Positions 8,366 to 16,574 of a DNA stretch of 64,000 bases are shown here, piece by piece (position 1 is the first letter of the stretch; each line of letters begins with the position of its first letter). The notes beneath the pieces were generated by a model. The model saw nothing but the letters and a program-made list of their open reading frames with translations, searched no databases and was not told the origin of the DNA. This stretch comes from Paenibacillus caui (GTDB lineage Bacteria > Bacillota > Bacilli > Paenibacillales > Paenibacillaceae), in assembly GCF_019904135.1 (NCBI RefSeq), contig NZ_JAIOGQ010000006.1:91789-155788 (forward strand). Direction: 5' to 3'. The position numbers and the translations under genes were made by a program.

Positions 8366-9171
8366 TGAAGTCAACAGCCGGTAGCCAGATTCCCCATAGA
8401 ATCCTCGCGGTACTTTACCGCATCGCCGTCTATTTGGCATTTGCGTTCGTCCTGGCGCCTATGCTGCTCATGATGCTCGTTGCTTTCAATAAAGCCGATT
8501 TTTTCTCTTTTCCGCTTGAAGGATTCAGCTTCCGCTGGTTCAAAGAGATGGCCGAAAATAGCGAGTACCGCAGCTCCATCATGGCCAGTCTGAAGCTGTC
8601 TTTATTCGCCACTCTGCTTTCGCTGGCTATTTCCATGCCGGCAGCCTTGTCCCTGCGGACCAGGAGCAAGCAGTGGGTAGAGTCCGTACTGGTTGCGCCG
8701 CTGTTTTTTCCGCTGGTCATCTGGTCGCTCGGCCTGCTGCAATTTTACGGCATGATCGGTCTGTCCGGATCGTTTCTTTCTCTTTTAATGGCTCACACGG
8801 TCATGATTACGCCGTTTATTTTCCGGATCATCATCCAGAGTCTGCGCGAGGGCAATCCGAAGCTGGAGGAGGCGGCGTACAGCCTTGGGGCCGGAAAATG
8901 GACAACATTCCGTAAAATCACCCTGCCGCTGATTGTTCCCGGCATCCTCGTCGGCGCGGTGTTCGGCTATCTGATGTCTTTTACCGATGTCACGCTCACG
9001 CTGTTTATTTCCAGTTCCGGTTCGCCAACCTTCCCGGTTCGCGTCTACTCGGAGCAGCGCAGCGAGGGCCTCAACCAGATCGTGCTGGCCTGGTCGGCGA
9101 TCATTACGCTGGTGATCTTTATTTTGTCGCTGATCGGCGAAAAATTGGCCGGTTGGTCCCGCTATTTCTAA
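8365..9171 (+). CDS. Pot-type ABC transporter permease (PotC-like)
   Basis: This is the 268-residue second permease of the transporter, with about six membrane spans. Its EAA loop reads KLEEAAYSLGAGKWTTFRKITLP. The ATG overlaps the last base of the preceding stop, so the two permeases are translationally coupled and probably form a 1:1 heterodimer. A GGGAGG site lies 8 nt upstream; an in-frame TTG immediately before the ATG is the only alternative start. Confidence 0.87.
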   Translation: MKSTAGSQIPHRILAVLYRIAVYLAFAFVLAPMLLMMLVAFNKADFFSFPLEGFSFRWFKEMAENSEYRSSIMASLKLSLFATLLSLAISMPAALSLRTRSKQWVESVLVAPLFFPLVIWSLGLLQFYGMIGLSGSFLSLLMAHTVMITPFIFRIIIQSLREGNPKLEEAAYSLGAGKWTTFRKITLPLIVPGILVGAVFGYLMSFTDVTLTLFISSSGSPTFPVRVYSEQRSEGLNQIVLAWSAIITLVIFILSLIGEKLAGWSRYF

Positions 9172-9199
9172 TCCATTACTTTACGAGAGGTGACGGAGC

Positions 9200-10012
9200 A
9201 TGATCAATAAAATCGGGCCTTTTATGATAGATGGCCTGCCGGCGTTTACCCGAATTACGCCCGAGCAGGTTGGGCCGTACGTTATTTTCGTTGTGAAGGA
9301 CCCGCTTCACGGGTGTGACAAAGACGTGGCGGAGGAGGTAGCCGAGCATTTCGATACCCATACGCTGGTATCGGACACAGGCATGGCCAAGACGTATACC
9401 GGAACGTATAAAGGCGCCCGCATTACGGTGGTTTCCTGCGGCAGCGGCGCGCCTGAGCTTGAAATCATTCTGATGGATTTCATGACCCATTCGAATGCGC
9501 ATACCTTTATTCGAGTTGGCGGGTCCGGAGCGATGCAGGAGCATCTATCGGTCGGCGATCTGGTCATCGCGACCGGAGCTGTGCGGGATGACGGAACAAG
9601 CCGAAGCTATGTGCCGGGGCAGTTCCCGGCCATCGCCGATTATGAGCTGGTTGCAGCCATGAAAAAAGCGGCGGAAGACCGCGGATACCGGCACCATCTC
9701 GGCATTACCCGGTCCTGCGACTCTGAATATGCAGGCGTCGGACGCCCGGCGCGAAACGGCTATTTGCTCCAGCAGCATGAGCAGGAATTTGAAATGTGGC
9801 ACCGGGCGGGCGTGCTCAACGTGGAAAGGGAGGCGTCGATACTGCTGACGCTGACGACGCTGTTCGGCCTCCGAGGAGGCGTGGTCAACGCCATCGGCGA
9901 CAACTTTGTCACGGGCGAGAAATTTGTGGCCGGAGCCGGATTCGAACACGCCATTATGACGGCGCTTGACGGCATCGCGCTGCTGGATGAACGGCTGAAG
10001 CTGAAGGCTTGA
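9200..10012 (+). CDS. Nucleoside phosphorylase (PNP/UDP family)
   Basis: This 270-residue cytosolic enzyme has the PNP_UDP_1 fold of purine-nucleoside and uridine phosphorylases, which cleave a nucleoside with phosphate to a base and ribose-1-phosphate. Visible family features are VVSCGSGAPELEIILMDFM, FIRVGGSGAMQ (the phosphate loop, as in RxGTxG), VGDLVIATGAVRDDGTS, and VLNVEREASILLTL (the ribose/base-binding NxExE-like segment). It looks closest to uridine phosphorylase in layout. It sits between the permease and ATPase genes of the transporter, which links its substrate to the imported compound. Pseudouridine has a C-C glycosidic bond and is not a normal phosphorylase substrate, so this gene suggests that the operon also handles ordinary N-nucleosides. 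Confidence 0.82.
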   Translation: MINKIGPFMIDGLPAFTRITPEQVGPYVIFVVKDPLHGCDKDVAEEVAEHFDTHTLVSDTGMAKTYTGTYKGARITVVSCGSGAPELEIILMDFMTHSNAHTFIRVGGSGAMQEHLSVGDLVIATGAVRDDGTSRSYVPGQFPAIADYELVAAMKKAAEDRGYRHHLGITRSCDSEYAGVGRPARNGYLLQQHEQEFEMWHRAGVLNVEREASILLTLTTLFGLRGGVVNAIGDNFVTGEKFVAGAGFEHAIMTALDGIALLDERLKLKA

Positions 10013-10074
10013 GAAATGCAGCTTTCGCGGGAAATATTGGATTACAGCAATCTGCAGAGGGAAGGGAACCGATC

Positions 10075-11214
10075 ATGAGTCAACTGACACTGGAACGTCT
10101 GTCCAAAACATTTCGCGGCGTAGAGGTGCTTCAGGATGTATTTCTTCAGGCGGAGCAGGGCGAATTTATTTGCCTGCTGGGACCGAGCGGATCCGGCAAA
10201 AGCACCATACTGCGGATGATCGGCGGGTTTGAGACACCCGACGCCGGAACCATTTCACTGGCGGGCGAGCAGATTCAGGCCTTGCCTCCAAACCGCCGCA
10301 ATATCGGTTTTGTATTTCAGGATTATGCGCTGTTTCCGCATTTATCGGTGGAAGAGAACATCGCTTTCGGACTGAAATGCAAAAAAACGGAGAAAGCCGA
10401 GATGGCCGAGCGGATTCGGTCGGTTCTGAAGCTGGTCGGTCTTACCGGACTTGAGAAGCGTTACCCGAAGCAGCTGTCCGGCGGGCAGCAGCAGCGCGTA
10501 GCTATAGCGCGGGCCATAGCGCTGAGGCCGTTGCTGCTGCTGCTGGATGAGCCGCTTTCCAACCTGGATGCCAAGCTTCGCAGACAGATCCGTCTTGAAA
10601 TGCGCGAGCTGCAGAAGGAACTCGGCATCACCACGATTATGGTTACGCATGATCAGGAAGAAGCGATGACGATGGGCGACCGGATCGCTGTGCTTCAGCA
10701 TGGCCTCATTCAGCAAATCGGCAGGCCGCTTGAGCTGTACAATGCGCCGGCCAATCTGTTCGTGGCGGGTTTCATCGGCGATCCGCCCATCCATCTGGAG
10801 CCCTGCAGCGGCGTCATTCGCGGGGGGACGCCGGGTGTCGAAGCGCTGGGCGTGTTCTTTGCAGCCGAGTTCGCGGCACTCGCTTTGGCGGAAGGCTGGA
10901 AAGGACGCAGCCTTGTGCTCGGCATTCGTCCCGAAAATATCGGGGTACGCGAGGCAGGCGAAGGAACGGGGGTTCCGGCGGTCGTCGAGGTGACCGAGCA
11001 CCTTGGAGCCTCGGCTTTGATTCATGCACGAACGGAATCCACGGGAACGCGGGTCACAGCGCTAGTTCACAACAAATGGATACCGGAAAAGGGCGAGCGG
11101 GTCGAGCTGGAGCTGCGACCGGAAAACGCCTTGCTCTTCGACGGAGCGACTACGCTGGCGGTTCAGGGCGTTACGATCAAGGAAACGGCGCTGCTTTCCG
11201 GTGCCGGGAATTGA
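10075..11214 (+). CDS. Pot-type ABC transporter ATP-binding protein (PotA-like)
   Basis: This 379-residue ATPase has the standard order Walker A GPSGSGKST, Q-loop FVFQDYALFPH, signature LSGGQQQR, Walker B LLLLLDEP and switch histidine MVTHD, followed by a C-terminal TOBE-type regulatory domain (about residues 280-370). It energises the permeases encoded upstream. The ATG at 10075 is preferred for its GAGGGAAGGG ribosome site and the normal start SQLTLERLSKTF. The open frame extends upstream to the end of the phosphorylase gene. Confidence 0.88.
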   Translation: MSQLTLERLSKTFRGVEVLQDVFLQAEQGEFICLLGPSGSGKSTILRMIGGFETPDAGTISLAGEQIQALPPNRRNIGFVFQDYALFPHLSVEENIAFGLKCKKTEKAEMAERIRSVLKLVGLTGLEKRYPKQLSGGQQQRVAIARAIALRPLLLLLDEPLSNLDAKLRRQIRLEMRELQKELGITTIMVTHDQEEAMTMGDRIAVLQHGLIQQIGRPLELYNAPANLFVAGFIGDPPIHLEPCSGVIRGGTPGVEALGVFFAAEFAALALAEGWKGRSLVLGIRPENIGVREAGEGTGVPAVVEVTEHLGASALIHARTESTGTRVTALVHNKWIPEKGERVELELRPENALLFDGATTLAVQGVTIKETALLSGAGN

Positions 11215-11221
11215 GGGAGCT

Positions 11222-12178
11222 ATGAAACAACAACGAATTTTATGTTTCGGCAACGTCGTGATGGACGGCATGTTCATGTTGTCGCAAATGCCCGGCTATG
11301 ACGAGAAGGCATTTGCGGATACGGTATCCTGGTCGCCCGGCGGTCCGGCGATTCATTTCGCGACGATATCCGCTAGGCTGGGCTCGCATGCGAGCGTGCT
11401 TGGCTGGGTTGGTGACGATACCATCGGCCTGCAGGTGAAGCAGGCCTTGGAGTCCAAAGGCGTCAAGCCGGTTTTTCATCAAATTTTAAATACGCAGACC
11501 CCTACTGCCATCATTATGGTGGACCGTACAGGAGAGAAAGCGGTAGTATTGTCTCCGCCCATTGACCGCTCGCGGCTTCCCGAACCTGAGGAAGTGGCGG
11601 CCTATGATTTGACGGGTACGAATCATATTCATACCCACTTGTTTCTGGCCCCTTATGTGGAGTGCATGCTCGCGGCATCCGGGGAAATTGGCATTTCCCG
11701 TTCGCTTGACATAGAGCCGTCTTCCGTCAGAAGGTGGGGGACGGAGAAAGTCAAAAGCTTGCTCAAGCTGACCGACATCATTTTCATCAAGGAGCCTGCC
11801 GTCAGCATGCTCTGTCCGGAAGGCGAAGATTTGCCGGAAAAGCTGAGCCGTATTGCGGACTGGGGGCCCTCAGTGGTTGTCTGCACCCGGGGGCGGCACG
11901 GAAGTACGGCTTCGGCGGGTGGCCGGCTTTTCTTCAGTCCTTCGATTCCGGTCGTCACGAACAATTCGCTGGCGGCGGGAGATATTTTTGCCGGCGTGTT
12001 TGTGTATCGCTATCTGGAGGATCAGAGCATCGAGGGGGCGCTTCAGTACGCGACCGCGGCCGCTTCCGTAGCCGTCAGCCGTTCGGGAAGCTCCTTGCAT
12101 TATCCTTCCGTGCAGGAGATCAAAGCTACGCTTGCGCAGCATAAGCTTATTTTCCAAAAAAACGAGGTGGATGCTTAA
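11222..12178 (+). CDS. PfkB-family carbohydrate/nucleoside kinase (candidate pseudouridine kinase)
   Basis: This 318-residue kinase has the ribokinase/PfkB fold: an N-terminal ILCFGNVVMDG start, the substrate-binding SPGGPAIHFATISARLG motif, GWVGDDTIG, and a C-terminal ATP/anion-hole motif. Such enzymes phosphorylate the 5'-OH of ribose, adenosine or, for PsuK, pseudouridine. Two genes downstream lies psuG, whose substrate is pseudouridine 5'-phosphate, so PsuK activity is the most economical assignment. The usual DTxGAGD signature is altered to NNSLAAGD, keeping the catalytic Asp but replacing the leading DT. The GAGGGAG ribosome site overlaps the ATPase stop, and the next gene begins directly after this stop. 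Confidence 0.8.
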   Translation: MKQQRILCFGNVVMDGMFMLSQMPGYDEKAFADTVSWSPGGPAIHFATISARLGSHASVLGWVGDDTIGLQVKQALESKGVKPVFHQILNTQTPTAIIMVDRTGEKAVVLSPPIDRSRLPEPEEVAAYDLTGTNHIHTHLFLAPYVECMLAASGEIGISRSLDIEPSSVRRWGTEKVKSLLKLTDIIFIKEPAVSMLCPEGEDLPEKLSRIADWGPSVVVCTRGRHGSTASAGGRLFFSPSIPVVTNNSLAAGDIFAGVFVYRYLEDQSIEGALQYATAAASVAVSRSGSSLHYPSVQEIKATLAQHKLIFQKNEVDA

Positions 12179-13375
12179 ATGGAAGTTTACATTCATGCAA
12201 ATATTTTGGCCGGCCCGGATCTTAACCTTGTTGAGGACGGAACGCTTATCGTGGAAAATGGAACAATCGTCGCGATCGAGGAAGAGTCCAAGGAACACGG
12301 AATCGATTTACAGGGCGGGCTCGTCATTCCGGCTTTTGTGGATGCCCATACGCATATTGCCGATACCGGGGCCAAAGAGCTTGGCGTCGGGCTGCTGGTG
12401 GAGGACGCCGTGCTTCCGCCGAACGGGCTGAAGCACCGGTATTTGCAGCAATTAACGGAAGAGAAGCTGATTGAAACGATCCGGCAGGGCTTGAAGGAAA
12501 TGCTGAAATCCGGCATTGCCGCCTTCGGCGATTTCCGGGAAGGGGGCCTTGACGGCATCCGCGCTCTGCGGACGGCAAGCCAGGGGCTGCCGATTACTCC
12601 CGTTATACTCGGTCGGCCAATGGCCGATTACAAGGCCGGATACGAGCTGACCCGCAAGGAGCTCGAAGCCGTCGTGGAAGAAGCGGACGGATTCGGGATA
12701 TCCAGCATCGGGGCGTTCGGTCTCGATGTATTCCATCAAATCCGGGAGCTGACAACCGGGAACAAGGTGTTTGCCATTCATATCAGCGAATCTCCGCGGG
12801 ATCACGAGCTTTCCCTGCAAAAATTCGGTGAAACCGAAGTGAAGCGCGCCTTCGCCTTTGAACCGGATCTGATGGTCCATCTAACCCATGCGACGGCGTC
12901 GGATATTGCCGAGGTGAAGAACCGCGGCCAAAGAATTGCAACCTGTCCGCGCACCAATTTGCTGCTTGGGGACGGCATTCCGCCGCTGCACGAGTTTTAT
13001 GCCGCGGAGATTCCGATTTCGATCGGATCGGATAACATGATGTTCTCCAGTCCGGATCTGTTCAGGGAAATGGATACGGCCAGCAGGGCCGCGCGCGGAT
13101 TGACCAAGAATCCGCAGGCGATGGATTCGCGCTACCTGCTCAAATCGGCGACGCTCTCGGGGGCACAGGCCCTCAAGCTTGACCGCCTTATGGGCTCGAT
13201 CGAGCCCGGAAAGCAAGCTGCCTTCCTGGTCCTTGGCAAGAACCGGGACTCGTTGGCATACAGCCACGACTTGGTTTCCTCCGTTGTTCACCGCTGCGGC
13301 CCTTCGGACATCAGCCATTTTGTCTGCGGGGGCCGGACCGTCATTGAAAACTACAAATTTATGCTTGATCTTTAG
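12179..13375 (+). CDS. Amidohydrolase-superfamily deaminase-like protein
   Basis: This 398-residue metal-dependent hydrolase of the amidohydrolase superfamily has the HxH motif in PAFVDAHTHIAD, the metal/catalytic histidines in FAIHISESPRD and VHLTHAT, and the Asp in ISIGSDNMMF. N- and C-terminal beta segments (LIVENGTIVAIEE; SIEPGKQAAFLVL) complete the fold. Its ATG begins immediately after the kinase stop codon. Its place between a nucleoside kinase and psuG suggests deamination or hydrolysis of a nucleobase or nucleoside, but the substrate is not identifiable. Confidence 0.8.
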   Translation: MEVYIHANILAGPDLNLVEDGTLIVENGTIVAIEEESKEHGIDLQGGLVIPAFVDAHTHIADTGAKELGVGLLVEDAVLPPNGLKHRYLQQLTEEKLIETIRQGLKEMLKSGIAAFGDFREGGLDGIRALRTASQGLPITPVILGRPMADYKAGYELTRKELEAVVEEADGFGISSIGAFGLDVFHQIRELTTGNKVFAIHISESPRDHELSLQKFGETEVKRAFAFEPDLMVHLTHATASDIAEVKNRGQRIATCPRTNLLLGDGIPPLHEFYAAEIPISIGSDNMMFSSPDLFREMDTASRAARGLTKNPQAMDSRYLLKSATLSGAQALKLDRLMGSIEPGKQAAFLVLGKNRDSLAYSHDLVSSVVHRCGPSDISHFVCGGRTVIENYKFMLDL

Positions 13376-13396
13376 TAAGCCGGGAGGGGAAAAGAG

Positions 13397-14290
13397 ATGG
13401 AGATATCGCCACGAATCAAGGCTGCACTGGCCCGTGGCGAAGCTGTAGTCGGTGTTGAGTCGAGCCTGCTGACTCACGGGCTGTCATACCCGAAATCGCT
13501 GGAGCTTGTCCGGGACATTGAACAGAATATTCGGGGGCAAGGCGCAGAGCCGGCGGTCTTCGCCATGCTGGAAGGCAAGCTCCGCATCGGTTTGGAGCCC
13601 GAGGAGCAGGAATGGCTGGCCCGGGCTAAAGGTACCATCAAGCTGACGCTCGCAGATCTGGGATCTGCAGCCGCCAAGCTTTGCAGCGGCGGAACGACCG
13701 CAGCGACAACAGCCTGGATGGCCCACCGGGCGGGTATCAGGGTAGCTCTGGCCGGAGGTCTTGGCGGAGTGCATCGCGATGTCGGGGAAACGTGGGACAT
13801 TTCCGGAGATCTCAGCGCAATGGGGCATTATCCCGTTCTGATGTTTTGCGGCGGGATCAAGACATTTCTCGATATCGGCAAAAGTCTGGAGGCGCTGGAG
13901 ACGTTGGGCGTGCCTGTTTGGACTTACCGCAGCGACAGGTTTCCGGGTTATTTCACCCCCCGCTCGGCATTCGCAAAGCTGCGGGTCGATTCGGCGACGG
14001 AAGCTGCCGTCATGGCTTCGGCCCACTGGAAGCTCGGCTTGGAGACAGGCATCGTGCTGGGCGTGCCGATTCCGGAAGAAAGCGCATTTGATGCTGAGGA
14101 AATTGAGTCCGTCGTTTCCGCCGCCCTGCAGGAGGCAAAAGGTAAGGCAGGCGGCAAAGGAGTAACCCCATATATTATCAGGGCCATTGAAGAGCATACC
14201 AAGGGCCGTTCGGCCGAAGCGAACAGGGCTCTCCTTGTTGAAGCAGCCCGCGCCGCCGCTGAGACGGCAGTTGCGCTTTCTAAGCTGTAG
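13397..14290 (+). CDS. psuG: Pseudouridine-5'-phosphate glycosidase
   Basis: PsuG cleaves the C-glycosidic bond of pseudouridine 5'-phosphate to uracil and ribose-5-phosphate. The 297-residue protein has the family landmarks: VGVESSLLTHGLSYP (the catalytic Glu region, E21), AKGTIKLTLADLG, GGLGGVHRDVGETWDISGDL (Asp/metal region) and CGGIKTFLDIGKSLEALETLGVPVWTY, which carries the Schiff-base Lys. Length is close to the usual 300-312. An AGGGGAAAAGAG ribosome site precedes the ATG. It ends the transporter operon and is the strongest evidence that the operon serves pseudouridine, an RNA turnover product. Confidence 0.92.
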   Translation: MEISPRIKAALARGEAVVGVESSLLTHGLSYPKSLELVRDIEQNIRGQGAEPAVFAMLEGKLRIGLEPEEQEWLARAKGTIKLTLADLGSAAAKLCSGGTTAATTAWMAHRAGIRVALAGGLGGVHRDVGETWDISGDLSAMGHYPVLMFCGGIKTFLDIGKSLEALETLGVPVWTYRSDRFPGYFTPRSAFAKLRVDSATEAAVMASAHWKLGLETGIVLGVPIPEESAFDAEEIESVVSAALQEAKGKAGGKGVTPYIIRAIEEHTKGRSAEANRALLVEAARAAAETAVALSKL

Positions 14291-14370
14291 GCAGGGGGGC
14301 TAGAGCTGGAAGAACGCCGGACGCGCCGCCTGATCACTCCTAGAAACAAATTGGCCTGCTCCTGTAAAGG

Positions 14371-14535
14371 TCAACGGAAAATAAAAAAAGCTATTGTAAA
14401 AATGAGTGAAACAGCAACCAAAACCAATGAAATGAAGTGGCTTTTTGTTTCTCTAATGTATCTCCATTCCATATAAGCACGAAAGCTGAATGACAAGGCT
14501 ATGAGGATGCCGAATAAAGGTTGTAATTGACTCAT
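14371..14535 (-). CDS. Short DUF4181-like membrane protein or C-terminal fragment
   Basis: This 54-residue ORF begins MSQLQPLFGILIALSFSFRAYMEWRYIRET and ends in a hydrophobic segment SLVLVAVSLIFTIAFFIF. It resembles the second half of DUF4181 proteins, which usually have about 120 residues and four membrane spans, with the FRAxMEW motif retained. An in-frame TAG lies two codons before the ATG, and no strong ribosome site is visible, so it is either a reduced gene or a decayed 3' end. Confidence 0.45.
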   Translation of the reverse strand: MSQLQPLFGILIALSFSFRAYMEWRYIRETKSHFISLVLVAVSLIFTIAFFIFR

Positions 14536-14803
14536 ATCAAGCTACTCTATCTGTATTGCTGTATAGCCGGCGTCCCCCAGGTAACGTTTCCGCCGGGCAA
14601 GGCGGACAGTGATCCGGTTGCCTTGCTCTTCTAACGCTTAAGTCCGGGACAGATCATACGCTGCTTGATTGGGTCATGCAGCAGGATCTCCCCGGGCTTC
14701 TTTCGTTTGACCGGAAGAAGGCCAAAAAGGACTGTCCGGTAAAACACCAGCCAAGCCCTCTCCACGTACAATAACCTATATGTACAATATGGGAGGGCCT
14801 GAT
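14536..14803. other. Intergenic region before tgl
   Basis: No supported gene. A plus-strand frame is open from after a TGA near 14611 to a TAA near 14773 and could encode a peptide with TDHTLLDWVMQQDLPG, but there is no start signal or recognised homology. The tgl promoter should lie at the 3' end of this stretch. Confidence 0.4.
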
Positions 14804-15577
14804 ATGATTATTCTTTTGTCTGGCGATGCGCAGCAAATCGCCGGTTTGAACCTGACCCCATGGGAACGGAATATTGTAAATATGAAGCAAATGAGCCCGG
14901 CGGAGTACCGGTACAGTTCACTTGAAAGCTTGAAATTCGAAATGAACGCAAGAACCCGAATCGTACAATCGGCCAGAGCTTTGCAGGAGAGCGGCGCAAG
15001 CTTTTCGGATTTTAAACGCAGCAAATGCAACGAGCAATTCTGGATGCGCACGAACCAGGGCGGATTCCGGTTAAAAAGCGGCGTTTCGCCTGCTGACGGC
15101 ATTAATGATATTTTTCAGAACGGACGTCTTTATGCCTTCGAATGCGCGACAGCGATTGTAATCGTTATGTACAAGGCGATTCTGGATTTGATTGACAGGA
15201 ACACGTTCAACACTTATTTTCAGGACCTGCTGCTCTATACCTGGTATTACGATAATGATTTGAGGTTTAACAGGACGACTCTTCCGGAGGCTTATCCGGG
15301 AGATGTGCTTTATTTCAACAACCCTGATTTCGATCCGGCCACACCGGGCTGGCGGGGGGAAAATGCCGTTCTGCTGGGACCCGATCTCTTTTATGGGCAT
15401 GGACCGGGGATCCGTTCTTCTGCCGCTATGATCGCTATATTGAATTCGAAACGAAAGCCGGGCAGCCTGACGTCCGCTTATTTAATAGATGAAGTGCTTA
15501 TTCTTGACTTTGAGCATATCCGTAAATTGAAAGAAGGCGCTGCCCGAATCGGCACCCGCAAATATATGCTTCGTTAA
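14804..15577 (+). CDS. tgl: Protein-glutamine gamma-glutamyltransferase (spore-coat transglutaminase)
   Basis: Tgl cross-links spore-coat proteins through epsilon-(gamma-glutamyl)lysine bonds during late sporulation. The 257-residue product matches the 245-residue B. subtilis enzyme along its length: SLESLKFEMNARTRIVQSARAL, YAFECATAIVIVMYKAILDLI containing the catalytic Cys, YFNNPDFDPATPGWRGENAVLLG, and FYGHGPGI. The ATG at 14804 follows GGGAGG by 8 nt; an upstream in-frame ATG at 14780 lies before that ribosome site. It is monocistronic, as expected for a mother-cell sporulation gene, and shows that the organism forms endospores. Confidence 0.93.
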   Translation: MIILLSGDAQQIAGLNLTPWERNIVNMKQMSPAEYRYSSLESLKFEMNARTRIVQSARALQESGASFSDFKRSKCNEQFWMRTNQGGFRLKSGVSPADGINDIFQNGRLYAFECATAIVIVMYKAILDLIDRNTFNTYFQDLLLYTWYYDNDLRFNRTTLPEAYPGDVLYFNNPDFDPATPGWRGENAVLLGPDLFYGHGPGIRSSAAMIAILNSKRKPGSLTSAYLIDEVLILDFEHIRKLKEGAARIGTRKYMLR

Positions 15578-15781
15578 TATCATTCCATAAAATGAAACTA
15601 TCCGCCTAAAGTCCCGTATATAATGGTAAACATTGCCTGTAGATCTAAATTGGCGATGCTGTTCACTTATTGACGGAACGGCCAAATTGTGAGAAACTGG
15701 CTGCATTGAGTAGGAAATTTTTCCTAAAAAGAGAAACGGTGTCGTCCGTCCTAATGATCTCTAGGGGAAGGTGGAAAGTAG

Positions 15782-16459
15782 ATGGGGTTTTTTGAAAGAT
15801 TAAAGAGAATCGCGAGTGCAAACTTGAATTCGGCACTAGACAACCTTGAAGATCCGATATTGATGATTGACGAGGTGCTCCGGGAGTTGGATGAGAATAT
15901 TGCCAAGGTAACGACTGCCGTTACGTCCCAGATGGCGGTTGAGAAGCGGTTCGAGCGGGAACTGACTGAGGCGGATGCCATGATCGAGAAGCGGGATGCC
16001 CAGGCCCGCCAGGCATTGGCTCAGGGAGAAGAGGAGCTGGCCCGTGAGGCGCTGATCGATAAGAAGCGTTATATAGAGAAACGGGAAGAGCTTGATGCGA
16101 ATTACCAGACAGCCAAGGCGAGCTCCGGCAAGCTGAAGGAGCAGCTGGAAGATATGAAGGAAAAGGTTCAGGACATGAAATTGAAGCGCAGCACGCTCGT
16201 TGCCCAGGCGGAAGCGGCCAAAGCCTCGAAAACCATCAACGAGACGATGAGCGGCGTGGGCGATGACAACCTTAGTGATACATTTGCCAAATTGGAAGAT
16301 AAAATTTTGCGATTTCAGGACCAGGCTTCAGCTGCGCAGGAGCTGGCTAATGAAGGGCAGTCGCTCGACGATAAATTCGAGAAACTGGCGAAGCAAGGCA
16401 AGGATCACGAAATCGAGGATGAGCTCGCTAAGCTTAAAGCAGAGCTGAACCAGAAGTAG
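15782..16459 (+). CDS. pspA: PspA/IM30-family membrane-stress protein
   Basis: This 225-residue, almost entirely alpha-helical coiled-coil protein belongs to the phage-shock PspA/LiaH/Vipp1 family, which oligomerises on stressed membranes. The N-terminal amphipathic helix (MGFFERLKRIASANLNSALDNLEDP) and the EVLRELDENIAKV motif are typical. It is followed by a hairpin and a TPM-domain gene, an arrangement that recalls the B. subtilis ydjF-ydjGHI operon, where ydjF is the PspA homologue. Confidence 0.9.
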   Translation: MGFFERLKRIASANLNSALDNLEDPILMIDEVLRELDENIAKVTTAVTSQMAVEKRFERELTEADAMIEKRDAQARQALAQGEEELAREALIDKKRYIEKREELDANYQTAKASSGKLKEQLEDMKEKVQDMKLKRSTLVAQAEAAKASKTINETMSGVGDDNLSDTFAKLEDKILRFQDQASAAQELANEGQSLDDKFEKLAKQGKDHEIEDELAKLKAELNQK

Positions 16460-16482
16460 GTTCTACACCAAAGAGTAAATGA

Positions 16483-16516
16483 AGCTTGGAAGTATGCTGT
16501 GCTTCCAGGCTTTTTT
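16483..16516 (+). terminator. Terminator/attenuator between pspA and the TPM-domain gene
   Basis: AGCTTGGAAG pairs with CTTCCAGGCT (one G-U pair) around a 9-nt loop and is followed by TTTTTT. It should end most pspA transcripts and lower expression of the downstream gene. Confidence 0.7.
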
Positions 16517-16574
16517 AAATCTATATGTTGATACAGTGATGCAATTTATAGCATTAATAGAAAGAGGAATGTTC

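Noticed and set aside
6321..9171. A polyamine transporter by family name
   Set aside because: The Pot-type family match is real, but tight interleaving with nucleoside phosphorylase, kinase and psuG makes a polyamine ligand unlikely.
14611..14773. Open plus-strand frame before tgl
   Set aside because: It has no start codon with a ribosome site and no recognised family; possibly a relic.
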